NCBI GenBank assembly: GCA_015075635.1
Contig: JABTUA010000003.1
Span: 2,046,001 to 2,110,000 of the forward strand
Reading direction: 5' to 3'
DNA length: 64,000 nucleotides
Source of the DNA: Polyangiaceae bacterium
GTDB taxonomy: Bacteria > Myxococcota_A > Polyangia > Polyangiales > Polyangiaceae
The translations under genes were made by a program, and so were the position numbers. Of this stretch, positions 23,624 to 33,099 are shown piece after piece. The notes under the pieces were generated by a model. The model saw nothing but the letters and a program-made list of their open reading frames with translations, made no database searches and was not told the DNA's origin. Positions within the stretch are counted from its first letter, which is position 1; each line of letters opens with the position of its first letter.

Positions 23624-24871
23624 ATGACGGACCCGGCACCCGCCCAGGCCCTCGGGGGGTCTGCGATCGGGGGCATCTCCGAGCGCAAGCTGCTGGTCGT
23701 CCTGGCGCTAGTGCAGTTCGTGAACGTCCTCGACTTCATGATGGTCATGCCGCTCGGCCCGGACTTCGTCGAGGCGCTGGGCATTTCCAGCTCGCGCCTG
23801 GGGCTCATCGCCGGCAGCTACACCGGCGCGGCGGCGGTCTCGGGCCTGGTGGGCATGTTGTTCCTCGATCGCTTCGACCGGCGCGTGGCGCTCCTGGTCG
23901 CGCTCGCGGGGCTCGTCCTCGGCACCGCCGGCGGCGGGCTCGCGACGGGACTCGGCTCGCTGATGCTCGCCCGCGTCGTGGCGGGGCTGTTCGGCGGACC
24001 GGCCGCGGCGCTGGCGCTGGCCATCATCGCCGACGTGGTCCCGCCGGAGCGACGCGGTCAGGCGCTCGGCGCCGTGATGGGAGCGTTCTCCATCGCCTCC
24101 GTGCTTGGAGTCCCGGCGGGGCTGGAGCTCGCGCACCTGGGAGGGTGGCGCTTGCCGTTCTTCGCGGTGGCAGTGCTGGGCGCCGTGGTAGCGCTCGGCG
24201 CGGCCTGGCTCTTGCCCGCGCTGACGCTCCACTTGCGCGCTGCCGAGGCCGCGCCGCCGGTCGGGACGCTGGACGTGGTGCGCCGTCCGGTGGTGCTGAT
24301 CGCCATGGCGATGAACCTGACGACGATGCTCAGCGTCTTCGTGATCGTCCCCAACATCGCCACCTACCTCCAGTTCAACCTGGACTACCCCCGGGCGAAG
24401 CTCGGGCTGCTCTACCTGGTCGGGGGTGTGTTCAGCTTCTTCAGCATGCGCGTGGCCGGACGCCTCGCCGATCGATTCGGCGTCAGCGTCGTCGCGGGGC
24501 TCGGGACCTTGTTGTTCATCGTGGCGGTGGTGACCGGCTTCTTCTTCGAGCGCTCGCTCTTGCCCGTGATGGCCGTCTTCGTCGCCTTCATGGTCGCCGG
24601 CGCCTTCCGCATGGTGCCGATGAACGCCTTGGCCACGCGCGTCCCGCGCTCGGTGGAGCGCGCGCGCTACATGAGCGTGCAGTCCACGGTGCAGCACGTG
24701 GGAGCCGCGCTCGGAGCCGCCGGCGCCACCGCGATCCTGGTCGAGCAGCCCGGCGGGCGACTCCTGCACATGCGGGAGGTAGCCCTGCTCTCGGTCGCGC
24801 TGGCCGTCCTGCTGCCCTTCCTGCTCTGGGCGGTGGAATCCCGCGTGCGGGCCGCCGAACGGGGGCCGTAG
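23624..24871 (+). CDS. Major facilitator superfamily transporter
   Basis: A 415-aa protein with twelve hydrophobic helices. The loop between helices 2 and 3 has DRFDRR, and GRLADRFG marks the equivalent loop in the second half, both MFS landmarks. It resembles drug or arabinose-efflux type MFS proteins (MVMPLGPDFVEALGISSSRLG). The substrate is not predictable. It is not obviously linked to the genes on either side. Confidence 0.85.
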   Translation: MTDPAPAQALGGSAIGGISERKLLVVLALVQFVNVLDFMMVMPLGPDFVEALGISSSRLGLIAGSYTGAAAVSGLVGMLFLDRFDRRVALLVALAGLVLGTAGGGLATGLGSLMLARVVAGLFGGPAAALALAIIADVVPPERRGQALGAVMGAFSIASVLGVPAGLELAHLGGWRLPFFAVAVLGAVVALGAAWLLPALTLHLRAAEAAPPVGTLDVVRRPVVLIAMAMNLTTMLSVFVIVPNIATYLQFNLDYPRAKLGLLYLVGGVFSFFSMRVAGRLADRFGVSVVAGLGTLLFIVAVVTGFFFERSLLPVMAVFVAFMVAGAFRMVPMNALATRVPRSVERARYMSVQSTVQHVGAALGAAGATAILVEQPGGRLLHMREVALLSVALAVLLPFLLWAVESRVRAAERGP

Positions 24872-24957
24872 ACGGGGATCATTTCCAGCTCGGTCCGGCA
24901 CGGGTACGGGGATCGGAGCTGGGGGTGTGCATCGCACCGTCCCCCGAGGAGGCAGCG

Positions 24958-26325
24958 GTGAACGACCACGTGAAGTACACGCTCGACGAGTCCGAAATCC
25001 CGAAGGCTTGGTACAACATTGCGGCGGACTTGCCGGTGCCGCTCTCGCCACCGTTGCATCCGGGCACCGGTCAACCCATCGGCCCCGACGATCTGGCGCC
25101 GCTCTTCCCGATGTCGCTGATCCAGCAAGAGGTCAGCGCCGAACGCTGGATCGAGATCCCGGAGCCCGTCCGCGACGTGTATCGCCAGTGGCGGGTGACG
25201 CCGCTGTATCGCGCGCGTCGTCTGGAGAAGGCGCTGGGGACCCCGGCGAAGATCTACTACAAGTACGAAGGCACGAGCCCGAGCGGCAGCCACAAGCCGA
25301 ACACCGCCGTGCCGCAGGCCTTCTACAACCGCGAGGCGGGCATCCGGCGCATCAGCACCGAGACGGGCGCCGGGCAGTGGGGGTCGTCGCTGGCGTTCGC
25401 CGGCGCGCTCTTCGGCATCGCAGTGAAGGTCTACATGGTCAAGGTGAGCTTCGACCAGAAGCCGTACCGCAAGGCCTTGATGCAGGCCTACGGCGCCGAG
25501 TGCGTCGCGAGCCCCAGCAACGAGACGGAGTCTGGCCGCGCCATCCTGGCGGCGCACCCGAACAGCCCCGGCAGCTTGGGGATCGCCATCAGCGAGGCCG
25601 TGGAGGTCGCGGCCAAGAACGACGACACCAAGTACGCGCTCGGCAGCGTGCTGAACCACGTGCTCCTGCACCAGACCGTCATCGGCCTGGAGGCGCTGAA
25701 GCAGCTGGAAATGGCCGGCGACTTCCCGGATTTCGTCATCGGCTGCGCGGGGGGTGGCTCCAACTTCGCAGGCATCGCCTTCCCGTTCCTGGGCGAGCAG
25801 CTGCGCGGGGGCAAGAAGGTGCGCGTCGTCGCCTGCGAGCCCGCGGCCTGCCCCACGCTGACCCGGGGCAAATACGCCTACGACTTCGGCGACACCGGGA
25901 AGCTCACGCCGCTGGTGAAGATGCACACCCTGGGCTCGAGCTTCATTCCCCCGGCCTTCCACGCCGGCGGTCTGCGCTACCACGGCATGGCCCCGCTGGT
26001 GAGCCACGTCCAGGAGCTCGGGCTGATCGAGTCCCGCGCCTTCCACCAGAAGCCGTGCTTCGAGGCCGCCCTGCAGTTTGCCCGCGCGGAGGGCATCATC
26101 CCGGCGCCGGAGTCGAGCCACGCGGTCCGTGCGGCCCTGGACGAGGCGCTGCGCTGTCGCGAAGAGGGCGTCTCTCGCGTCATCCTCTTCAACCTGTCGG
26201 GCCACGGGCACTTCGACATGGGCGCCTACACGGACTTCCTGAGCGGCAAGCTCGAGGATCGCGACTACGACGAGAAGGAGCTGTCGGCCGCGCTGGGACA
26301 GCTTCCGCAGGTCGCGCTCAGCTGA
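24958..26325 (+). CDS. TrpB2-type tryptophan synthase beta-like protein
   Basis: A 455-aa PLP enzyme of the TrpB2 group, longer than normal TrpB (about 400 aa) and not paired with trpA. The PLP Lys is in SGSHKPNTAVPQ and the phosphate loop is CAGGGSNFAG. It has the extended N-terminus typical of TrpB2 (IPKAWYNIAADLP). TrpB2 joins indole and serine and is thought to salvage free indole. GTG 24958 follows GAGGAGG with good spacing. A link to the proposed indole-compound catabolism further right is possible but unproven. Confidence 0.87.
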   Translation: MNDHVKYTLDESEIPKAWYNIAADLPVPLSPPLHPGTGQPIGPDDLAPLFPMSLIQQEVSAERWIEIPEPVRDVYRQWRVTPLYRARRLEKALGTPAKIYYKYEGTSPSGSHKPNTAVPQAFYNREAGIRRISTETGAGQWGSSLAFAGALFGIAVKVYMVKVSFDQKPYRKALMQAYGAECVASPSNETESGRAILAAHPNSPGSLGIAISEAVEVAAKNDDTKYALGSVLNHVLLHQTVIGLEALKQLEMAGDFPDFVIGCAGGGSNFAGIAFPFLGEQLRGGKKVRVVACEPAACPTLTRGKYAYDFGDTGKLTPLVKMHTLGSSFIPPAFHAGGLRYHGMAPLVSHVQELGLIESRAFHQKPCFEAALQFARAEGIIPAPESSHAVRAALDEALRCREEGVSRVILFNLSGHGHFDMGAYTDFLSGKLEDRDYDEKELSAALGQLPQVALS

Positions 26326-26345
26326 GCGTCGGCCGGATTGGCCGG

Positions 26346-26386
26346 GAGTGGGGGAGCTGTCGAGTTCTTCCGACGGCTCTCCACTC
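26346..26386. terminator. Long imperfect hairpin between convergent genes
   Basis: The arms 26346-26362 and 26371-26386 pair almost fully (GAGTGG...GAGC.GTCG against its complement with one bulge and a few mismatches) around the loop AGTTCTTC. It lies between the convergent trpB2-like and lipoprotein genes, so it may end transcription in both directions. There is no strong T-run. The rest of the 141-base gap holds nothing else I can name. Confidence 0.5.
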
Positions 26387-26466
26387 AGAAGTCGTAGCGC
26401 ACGGGCGGATTCGGCACAGCCCCGCCGCGGGCGGGACGCTGTTCGCCGCCACCGCGGCGGCGCCGA

Positions 26467-27150
26467 CTACTTCGCCAGCACGACCTGGCAGCGCCCCGCG
26501 TTGCACAGGGCCGTCGCGTTCGGCGGGTACTGGATCATGCACTTGGAGCACGCGGAGTTGGGCTCGCACATGGCCTGCTTCAGCGCGGCCTCGCTGTCGG
26601 TGCGCACGGCGACCAGCTGCTCCGCGATGGGGCCGCAACCTTCGCAGCAGCCCAGCCCGTCGCGCAGGCGGCAGTCCGAGTCCAGCTTGCACCCGGCGTA
26701 GTCCTCGCGCAGTCGCACGTCCCATGCCGCGCACTGCCCGCTCTCGCAGCTCGCGGCGAGGTTCGGGTTCATCATCATGGCGCAGTCGCAGATGGGTCCC
26801 TGGCAATTGCACTGGCCGGCGGACGCCTGGTTCATCGCCACGTAGTCCGTGAGCTCGGGCACTCCGCACAGGCAGCAGTCCGAGGTCGCCAGCACGCACT
26901 GACCCGGGCCATTGCAGGTCTTGAGCGTCGGATCGTGACAAGCGTCGCCGCCGCCGCTGCCACCGAGGGCGCCACCCGAACCGCTCACGGCGCCCGTGCC
27001 CGAGCTGCCGCCCACTCCACCGCTCGAACCGCCGCCGCCGCCGGAGCCACCGGGTCCCGTGCCCGCGCTGCCCCCCGATCCGTCGTTCGACGATTGTCCG
27101 CCACAGGCTCCGAGGACGAGAGCCAAGCCCACCGCGATCAGGTGCTTCAT
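26467..27150 (-). CDS. Cys-rich lipoprotein with Gly/Ser linker
   Basis: A 227-aa lipoprotein (lipobox LVLGAC) with a Gly/Ser-rich stretch at about residues 20-68 and then a Cys-rich domain (CNGPGQC, CCLCG, CNCQGPICDC, CCEGCGP, CSKCM). The design is typical of myxobacterial surface lipoproteins whose linker holds a disulfide-bonded head away from the membrane. Function unknown. Confidence 0.75.
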   Translation of the reverse strand: MKHLIAVGLALVLGACGGQSSNDGSGGSAGTGPGGSGGGGGSSGGVGGSSGTGAVSGSGGALGGSGGGDACHDPTLKTCNGPGQCVLATSDCCLCGVPELTDYVAMNQASAGQCNCQGPICDCAMMMNPNLAASCESGQCAAWDVRLREDYAGCKLDSDCRLRDGLGCCEGCGPIAEQLVAVRTDSEAALKQAMCEPNSACSKCMIQYPPNATALCNAGRCQVVLAK

Positions 27151-27257
27151 GCACACCTGCACTGCAGGGCTCGTGCCAGGCGAAAGCCGCGGATTTCTTC
27201 GCAACTGGCGCGGCGTGCCACGACCGACGGTTGGCACAAACCCGGGCGCCGCCGCCA

Positions 27258-27833
27258 TCAAGCGCCGTCGGGTCGAGGGACGACGTCTTCGGCTCGGAGC
27301 GGGCCCTCGCGCACGAGCGCCCAGAAGTCGTTCAGCGGCACGAGCAGGCCGCCGAGGTTGAACACCTCCCAGCCCAGGAGCAGGTCGCTCCGGCCCGGGT
27401 TCACGCTCACGAGTGGGCAGTAGCCGGTGCGCGCTGGGAAGTCTCCGAAGCGGTTGCCCGCATCCCGGTAGTCCAGGTAGTGCTCGCCCTTCCAGCCGCG
27501 CGGGAAGCGGAGCCCGGTGGCGGAGCGCACCTCGTAGTGTCCGAAGGTGAGGGGCTTGCCGGCGCGGTCGCGCTTGGGTGCCGGCGCGCTGCCCCAGCCG
27601 GTCTGCTCGACCTTGACGTTCCAACCGCGCAGGCGGCCGCTGACCGGGTCACGATGGAAGGTCTTGCGAAAGGACTTCCAGAACAGGCGGTGGAACAGCG
27701 CCGGCATCGACAGGTCCACGCCCGGGTAGGTCGTGTCGGCGAGCGCCTCGAGATCGAGTGGCAGGGCGCGTTCGACGATCGCGAAGCGCTCGGCGTTCGA
27801 CATCGACAAGAGATCTTCGAGCGTCGTGAGCAT
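27258..27833 (-). CDS. Conserved-looking hypothetical protein
   Basis: A 191-aa soluble protein with no signal or membrane segment. It is rich in aromatic residues (FHRLFWKSFRKTFHRDPVSGRLRGWNVKVEQTGWG, EVFNLGGLLVPLNDFWALV). Codon use matches its neighbours, so I take it as a real gene, but I recognise no family. The ATG 27833 is chosen because upstream in-frame sequence looks non-coding. Confidence 0.55.
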   Translation of the reverse strand: MLTTLEDLLSMSNAERFAIVERALPLDLEALADTTYPGVDLSMPALFHRLFWKSFRKTFHRDPVSGRLRGWNVKVEQTGWGSAPAPKRDRAGKPLTFGHYEVRSATGLRFPRGWKGEHYLDYRDAGNRFGDFPARTGYCPLVSVNPGRSDLLLGWEVFNLGGLLVPLNDFWALVREGPLRAEDVVPRPDGA

Positions 27834-28008
27834 GGCGGCGCGGGAGTGTACCTCGAGCGTTCCTCGCTCGCGCGCCCCGCACTGAGGGCCTGCACCGTTC
27901 TCGTGGCCCCCAGCACCCGACGCAAGCGTTGCGCAGGATGCTCGCCGCCCGCACTGCGAGCGCCGGGCACGCGCCTTGCTCCGCTTCTCGGTACAGGAAG
28001 GAAGCGCC

Positions 28009-28362
28009 ATGGCAGAGTTGATTGGAGTCGAGAGCCCGGAACCGCTCCCGCCAAGGGCCCAGCGGCAGCGCACGAACTGGCGCCACAGGCTCGGGGTCGC
28101 CGTGCTCGTGCTCGTGGCAGGCTCCGTGCTCCTGTTCGTCATGCGCTCACCACCGGCGCCGAACCTCGATCGCTTGCCTGCGTCCACGCGGGGCGCGCTC
28201 TACCAGCGCGTGCTCGCCGACCTGGAGCTGTGCGCGACGCCGGCGGGTGGAGACTTCGGCGACCACTGTCGCCACCAGGCGGAGCTCGCGCAGCATTTCC
28301 CCGAGTGCGACGCCGTCTGCCGGGAGCTCGCTTCCCGCTGGGTCGGGCAGCCGACCCGCTGA
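28009..28362 (+). CDS. Small membrane-anchored hypothetical protein
   Basis: A 117-aa protein with one hydrophobic helix at about residues 27-44 (LGVAVLVLVAGSVLLFVM) and a small outside domain with four Cys (LELCATPAGG, HCRHQAEL, ECDAVCRELA), probably disulfide-bonded. AGGAAGG lies before ATG 28009. The function is unknown. It lies just upstream of the kdp operon in the same direction, but a palindrome separates them. Confidence 0.55.
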   Translation: MAELIGVESPEPLPPRAQRQRTNWRHRLGVAVLVLVAGSVLLFVMRSPPAPNLDRLPASTRGALYQRVLADLELCATPAGGDFGDHCRHQAELAQHFPECDAVCRELASRWVGQPTR

Positions 28363-28376
28363 GCCCTTACGCAATC

Positions 28377-28397
28377 CTTGCTCCGGCGCCGAGCAAG
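28377..28397. promoter_or_regulatory. Inverted repeat upstream of the kdp operon
   Basis: CTTGCTC (28377-28383) and GAGCAAG (28391-28397) flank CGGCGCC. It lies 66 bases before the first kdp start codon and could be a KdpE operator or a weak terminator for the gene before it; no T-run follows. Confidence 0.35.
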
Positions 28398-28462
28398 TTG
28401 TCGCCGGGCTTGCTTGGCCGAAGCTAGCTTTCACTCGCTCGTCTTCTCCAAGGGTCACTCCC

Positions 28463-28552
28463 ATGCCGGACCTCGTCTACCTCGGACTCACCGCGATCCT
28501 GTTCGCGCTCACGCTCGGGCTCATCCGAGTGTGCGAGCGGGTGAAGGAGTAG
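28463..28552 (+). CDS. Small membrane peptide at the head of the kdp operon
   Basis: A 29-aa peptide with one membrane helix (LVYLGLTAILFALTLGLIRV) and a charged tail CERVKE. It lies 5 bases before kdpF and after an AAGGG ribosome site. Similar short peptides sit at this place in kdp operons of other bacteria, though most annotations miss them. It is distinct from KdpF and may help assemble or stabilise KdpA/KdpB. Confidence 0.6.
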   Translation: MPDLVYLGLTAILFALTLGLIRVCERVKE

Positions 28553-28557
28553 CTCGC

Positions 28558-28650
28558 ATGTCCACTCTCTACTGGATCGGTGCGGTCGTGTCGGCGCTCC
28601 TGTTCGTCTACCTGGTGGTCGCAATGCTGAAGCCGGAGTCCCTGCAATGA
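28558..28650 (+). CDS. kdpF: KdpF, small subunit of the potassium-transporting ATPase
   Basis: A 30-aa single-helix peptide of the KdpF type (SALLFVYLVVAMLKPE; the typical end is ALLxPExF). KdpF stabilises the KdpABC complex in the membrane. Its stop overlaps the kdpA start (ATGA), so the two are co-translated. Confidence 0.85.
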   Translation: MSTLYWIGAVVSALLFVYLVVAMLKPESLQ

Positions 28651-30395
28651 GCTGGCAGTCCTGGGCGCAGATCCTGCTGTTCTTCGCGGTGCTGCTCGCC
28701 GCCGTGAAGCCCCTGGGCAGCTACATGGCGCGCGTCTACGAGGGCGAGCCGGTGCTGCTCGAGAAGGTTTTCGGGTCCATCGAACGGTTGATCTACCGCC
28801 TCGCCGGAGTCGAACGCGACGCGGACGATCACTGGAAGAGCTACGCGGTAGGCATGCTGGTCTTCAACATCTCCGGGCTGGTCGTGGTCTACCTGCTCCA
28901 GCGCCTGCAGGGCTCCCTGCCGCTGAACCCGCAGGCCCTCCCGGCGGTGACCCCGGACAGCTCCTGGAACACGGCCACGAGCTTCGCCACCAACACGAAC
29001 TGGCAAGGCTACGCCGGGGAAGCGACGCTGTCGTACCTGACGCAGATGCTCGGCCTGACGGTGCAGAACTTCGTGTCCGCAGCGACTGGAATGGCGGTGC
29101 TCGTCGCCCTCATCCGAGGGCTCGCGCGGAGGAGCGCCACCGGCATCGGCAGCTTCTGGGTCGATGTCACTCGCGGCACGCTCTACGTGCTCTTGCCGCT
29201 CTCGTTCGTGGTCGCGCTGGGCCTGGTCTCCCAAGGCGTGGTGCAGACGTTCTCGAGCTACCAGACCGTCCCGCTGGTGGAAGGGCTGAAGGACGCCGAC
29301 GGCAAGGCGGTCGTCGGTCAGGTGCTGGCGCTCGGCCCGGCCGCCTCGCAGATCGCCATCAAGCAGCTCGGCACGAACGGTGGCGGCTTCTTCAGTGTCA
29401 ACTCCGCTCATCCGTTCGAGAACCCGACGGGCCTCGCGAACATGATCGAGCTGCTCTCGATCCTGATCATCGCCGCCGCGCTCTGTCACACCTTCGGCAA
29501 GATGGTGAAGGACACCCGGCAGGGCTGGGCCGTCTTGGCCGCCATGTTGGCGATCTTCGTCCCGCTCTTCCTGCTCTGCCTGTGGCAGGAGCAGGCGGGA
29601 AACCCGGCGCTCGCGGCGCTGGGCGCCGACCAGGCTCCGAACGCGCTCCACGCGGGCGGCAACATGGAAGGCAAGGAGGCGCGCTTCGGCATCGGTGCCT
29701 CCACGCTCTGGGCGACGGCGACCACCGCGGCTTCGAACGGCTCCGTCAACTCCATGCACGACTCGTTCACGCCGCTCGGCGGGCTGGCCCCACTCTGGCT
29801 GATGCAGCTCGGCGAGATCATCTTCGGCGGCGTCGGCTCGGGCCTCTACGGCATGCTGATGTTCGCCATCGTCGCGGTGTTCGTGGCGGGGCTCATGGTC
29901 GGCCGCACGCCAGAGTATCTGGGCAAGAAGATCGAGGCCTACGAGATGAAGATGGCCTCGATCACCATCCTGGTACCCCCGGCAATCGTGCTCTCTGGAA
30001 CCGCGGTCGCGGTCGTCTCGGCCGGCGGCCTGGAGACCGTGTACAACCCCGGCGCCCACGGCTTCAGCGAAGTTCTGTACGCGTTCTCGTCGGCGGGGAA
30101 CAACAACGGCAGCGCGTTCGCCGGCCTCGGCGCCAACACGCCGTTTTACAACACGGCCCTCGGCCTCGCGATGTTCTTCGCCCGCTACTGGCTGGCGATC
30201 CCCGTGCTCGCCGTCGCCGGCTCGCTGGCGCAGAAGAAGACCGTCCCGCAGGGCGCGGGCACCCTCCCCACCCATACCCCGCTGTTCGTCGTGATGCTCG
30301 TGGCCACCATCGTCGTAGTCGGTGCGCTCACGTTCATCCCTTCACTCGCGCTCGGCCCGATCGTCGAGCAGCTGATGCTGCACTCCGCAGTCTGA
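28647..30395 (+). CDS. kdpA: KdpA, potassium-binding channel-like subunit
   Basis: A 582-aa membrane protein of normal KdpA length. It shows the selectivity-filter-like segments expected in KdpA (SFATNTNWQGY, QLGTNGGGFFSVNSAHPFENPT, SVNSMHDSFTPLGG, SAGNNNGSAFAGL). KdpA binds K+ and passes it through the complex driven by KdpB. It overlaps kdpF and is followed 10 bases later by kdpB. Confidence 0.97.
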   Translation: MSWQSWAQILLFFAVLLAAVKPLGSYMARVYEGEPVLLEKVFGSIERLIYRLAGVERDADDHWKSYAVGMLVFNISGLVVVYLLQRLQGSLPLNPQALPAVTPDSSWNTATSFATNTNWQGYAGEATLSYLTQMLGLTVQNFVSAATGMAVLVALIRGLARRSATGIGSFWVDVTRGTLYVLLPLSFVVALGLVSQGVVQTFSSYQTVPLVEGLKDADGKAVVGQVLALGPAASQIAIKQLGTNGGGFFSVNSAHPFENPTGLANMIELLSILIIAAALCHTFGKMVKDTRQGWAVLAAMLAIFVPLFLLCLWQEQAGNPALAALGADQAPNALHAGGNMEGKEARFGIGASTLWATATTAASNGSVNSMHDSFTPLGGLAPLWLMQLGEIIFGGVGSGLYGMLMFAIVAVFVAGLMVGRTPEYLGKKIEAYEMKMASITILVPPAIVLSGTAVAVVSAGGLETVYNPGAHGFSEVLYAFSSAGNNNGSAFAGLGANTPFYNTALGLAMFFARYWLAIPVLAVAGSLAQKKTVPQGAGTLPTHTPLFVVMLVATIVVVGALTFIPSLALGPIVEQLMLHSAV

Positions 30396-30405
30396 GGACG
30401 CGAGC

Positions 30406-32499
30406 ATGGCCACCCCGGACACCCACCACCGCCCGCGCGGAGCTGCTCGCCCGCTGTTCGATCCTCCGATCGTGCGGCGAGCCGTTCTCGACGCCTTCAA
30501 GAAGCTCGACCCCCGTCACCAGGTTCGGAACCCGGTGATGCTGGTGGTGGAGGTGTGCAGCGTGCTCACCACGGCACTCTTCGTACAGGCCTTGGTCGGA
30601 GTGGGGGAGGCGCCGGCGAGCTTCATCGGCGGCATCTCGGCCTGGCTCTGGTTCACCGTGCTGTTCGCGAACTTCGCCGAGGCGATGGCCGAAGGGCGCG
30701 GCAAGGCGCAGGCCGACACGCTGCGGAAGGCGCGGCAGGACATCCAGGCCAAACAGCTCCACAAGCCGAGGCGCGACGCCACGCAGACGCTGGTGTCGGC
30801 GGCGACGCTCAGGAAGGGCGATCACGTGCTGGTCGAAGCTGGGGACTTCGTGCCGGGTGACGGCGAGATCGTCGACGGTATCGCGTCGGTGGACGAGAGC
30901 GCGATCACCGGCGAGAGCGCGCCTGTGATCCGCGAGAGCGGCGGCGACCGCAGCGCCGTCACCGGCGGCACACGCGTCCTGTCGGATTGGATCGTGGTGA
31001 GGATCACCAGCAACCCTGGCGAGACCTTCCTCGATCGCATGATCAGCCTGGTCGAGGGAGCGAAGCGCCAGAAGACGCCGAACGAGATCGCGCTCGACAT
31101 CCTCCTGGCGGCGCTCACCATCATCTTCCTGCTGGCGACGGTGACGCTCTTGCCGTACTCGCTCTACAGCGTCCAGGCCGCAGGCAAGGGGAGCGTGGTC
31201 ACGGTCACGGTGCTGGTGGCGCTGCTCGTGTGCCTGATCCCGACCACCATCGGCGGCCTGCTCTCGGCCATCGGCATCGCGGGCATGGATCGCATGATCC
31301 AGGCGAACATCATCGCCACCAGCGGGCGCGCCGTGGAGGCCGCCGGTGACGTGGACGTGCTCCTGCTCGACAAGACCGGGACCATCACCCTCGGCAATCG
31401 CCAGGCCACCGCGTTCTTGCCGGCTCAGGGTGTGCGGGAGTCGGAGCTGGCGGACGCTGCTCAGCTCTCCTCGCTCGCGGACGAGACCCCGGAGGGCCGC
31501 AGCATCGTCGTCTTGGCCAAGGAGAAACACGGCTTCCGCGAGCGCGACGTGCACGAGCTCGGTGCGCGCTTCGTGCCATTCTCGGCCCACACGCGCATGA
31601 GCGGCGTCGATCTCGACGGCCGCGAGATCCGCAAGGGAGCGACGGACGCCATCGAGGCTTACGTGCGCGAGAAGGGCGGCAGCATGCCGGCCGACGTCAA
31701 ACGCAGCGTGGAGGAGATCTCCCACCAAGGCGGGACGCCGCTCGTGGTCGCCGAGGGAAGCAGGGTGCTCGGCGTGATCCAGCTCAAGGACATCGTGAAG
31801 GGTGGGATCAAGGAGCGTTTCGCCGAGCTCCGCAAGATGGGCATCAAGACCGTGATGATCACCGGCGACAACCCCCTGACCGCCGCTGCCATCGCCGCCG
31901 AGGCTGGCGTGGACGACTTCCTGGCGGAGGCGACGCCGCAGGCCAAGCTCGATCTGATCCGCGACCATCAGAAGGGCGGACGCCTGGTCGCCATGACCGG
32001 AGACGGCACCAACGACGCGCCCGCGCTCGCTCAGGCCGACGTCGCGGTCGCGATGAACACCGGCACGCAGGCCGCCAAGGAGGCCGGCAACATGGTGGAC
32101 CTGGACTCGAACCCGACCAAGCTGATCGAGGTCGTCGAGATCGGTAAGCAGCTACTGATGACCCGCGGCGCGCTGACCACCTTCAGCATCGCCAACGACG
32201 TCGCCAAGTACTTCGCCATCATCCCCGCCGCGTTCGCCACGACCTATCCTGCTCTCGGCGCCCTCAACGTCATGCGCCTGGCGACTCCGGAGAGCGCCAT
32301 CCTGTCGGCGGTGATCTTCAACGCCATCGTGATCATCTTCTTGATCCCGCTGGCGCTGCGCGGCATCGGCTACAAGCCGATCAGCGCCTCCGAGCTGCTC
32401 TCCAGGCACCTGTTCGTGTACGGGCTCGGCGGGCTGGTCGTACCGTTCGTCGGAATCAAGCTGATCGACCTCTTGCTCGTGGTGCTCGGTCTTGCGTGA
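30406..32499 (+). CDS. kdpB: KdpB, P-type ATPase subunit
   Basis: A 697-aa P-type ATPase, the energy-coupling subunit of the high-affinity K+ pump. It has the phosphorylation motif DKTGTITLGNR, the actuator loop SAITGESAPV, the hinge motif MTGDGTNDAPAL, and the Kdp-typical ITSNPGETFLDRMI. Length and order are normal. Confidence 0.98.
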   Translation: MATPDTHHRPRGAARPLFDPPIVRRAVLDAFKKLDPRHQVRNPVMLVVEVCSVLTTALFVQALVGVGEAPASFIGGISAWLWFTVLFANFAEAMAEGRGKAQADTLRKARQDIQAKQLHKPRRDATQTLVSAATLRKGDHVLVEAGDFVPGDGEIVDGIASVDESAITGESAPVIRESGGDRSAVTGGTRVLSDWIVVRITSNPGETFLDRMISLVEGAKRQKTPNEIALDILLAALTIIFLLATVTLLPYSLYSVQAAGKGSVVTVTVLVALLVCLIPTTIGGLLSAIGIAGMDRMIQANIIATSGRAVEAAGDVDVLLLDKTGTITLGNRQATAFLPAQGVRESELADAAQLSSLADETPEGRSIVVLAKEKHGFRERDVHELGARFVPFSAHTRMSGVDLDGREIRKGATDAIEAYVREKGGSMPADVKRSVEEISHQGGTPLVVAEGSRVLGVIQLKDIVKGGIKERFAELRKMGIKTVMITGDNPLTAAAIAAEAGVDDFLAEATPQAKLDLIRDHQKGGRLVAMTGDGTNDAPALAQADVAVAMNTGTQAAKEAGNMVDLDSNPTKLIEVVEIGKQLLMTRGALTTFSIANDVAKYFAIIPAAFATTYPALGALNVMRLATPESAILSAVIFNAIVIIFLIPLALRGIGYKPISASELLSRHLFVYGLGGLVVPFVGIKLIDLLLVVLGLA

Positions 32500-32513
32500 A
32501 GGAGCCAAGGATC

Positions 32514-33089
32514 ATGTGGAAAGAACTGAGACCCGCCCTGGTCGTTCTGGGCGCCATGACTCTGCTGACCGGTGTCGCCTATCCCCTGCTGGTCACCGGC
32601 GTGGCGCAGGCCGCTTTTCCCCGTCAGGCGAACGGCAGTGTGATCGTGAAAGACGGGAAACCCGTCGGCTCCGAGCTCATCGGCCAGCAGTTCAGCGAGC
32701 CGAAGTACTTCTGGGGGCGCCTGTCGGCCACGGGCCCGGTGCCCTACAACGCCGGCGTCTCGTCGGGCTCGAACTACGGTCCACTGAACCCCGCCCTCCA
32801 CGAAGCCGCCAAGGCGCGCGTCGCGGCGCTGCGCGCAGCCGATCCGCAGGCGACCGGCGCGATCCCGGTGGATCTGGTCACCGCCTCCGGCAGCGGCCTC
32901 GACCCTCACATCTCGCCGGCCGCCGCCGAGTTTCAGCTGCGGCGTGTGGCCAAGGCGCGCGGGTTGGACGAGGCGCGGGTGCGGGCGCTGGTGACCCAGC
33001 ACACGTCGCCGCGCCAGCTGGGCGTCCTGGGCGAGCCAGTGGTGAACGTGCTCGGCTTGAACCTGGCCCTCGACGGGCACGGGAGGTGA
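32514..33089 (+). CDS. kdpC: KdpC, potassium-transporting ATPase subunit C
   Basis: A 191-aa protein with one N-terminal membrane helix (LVVLGAMTLLTGVAYPLLVTG) and a periplasmic domain containing SGSGLDPHISPAAAEFQ, a KdpC hallmark. I chose ATG 32514 because AAGGAG at 32499-32504 has correct spacing and KdpC proteins begin like MWKELRPAL; GTG 32496 overlapping the kdpB stop is an alternative. Confidence 0.95.
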   Translation: MWKELRPALVVLGAMTLLTGVAYPLLVTGVAQAAFPRQANGSVIVKDGKPVGSELIGQQFSEPKYFWGRLSATGPVPYNAGVSSGSNYGPLNPALHEAAKARVAALRAADPQATGAIPVDLVTASGSGLDPHISPAAAEFQLRRVAKARGLDEARVRALVTQHTSPRQLGVLGEPVVNVLGLNLALDGHGR

Positions 33090-33099
33090 GTGAAGCGAG

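Noticed and set aside
24958..26325. TrpB2 as part of the indole-compound catabolic locus
   Set aside because: It lies about 17 kb away with its own ribosome site and unrelated genes between; no sequence link such as a shared operator was found.
26384..26450. Short minus-strand frame ending VRYDF, like the end of an outer-membrane protein
   Set aside because: Upstream sequence in that frame is Arg/Gly-rich and does not continue as a barrel; the likeness rests on five residues.
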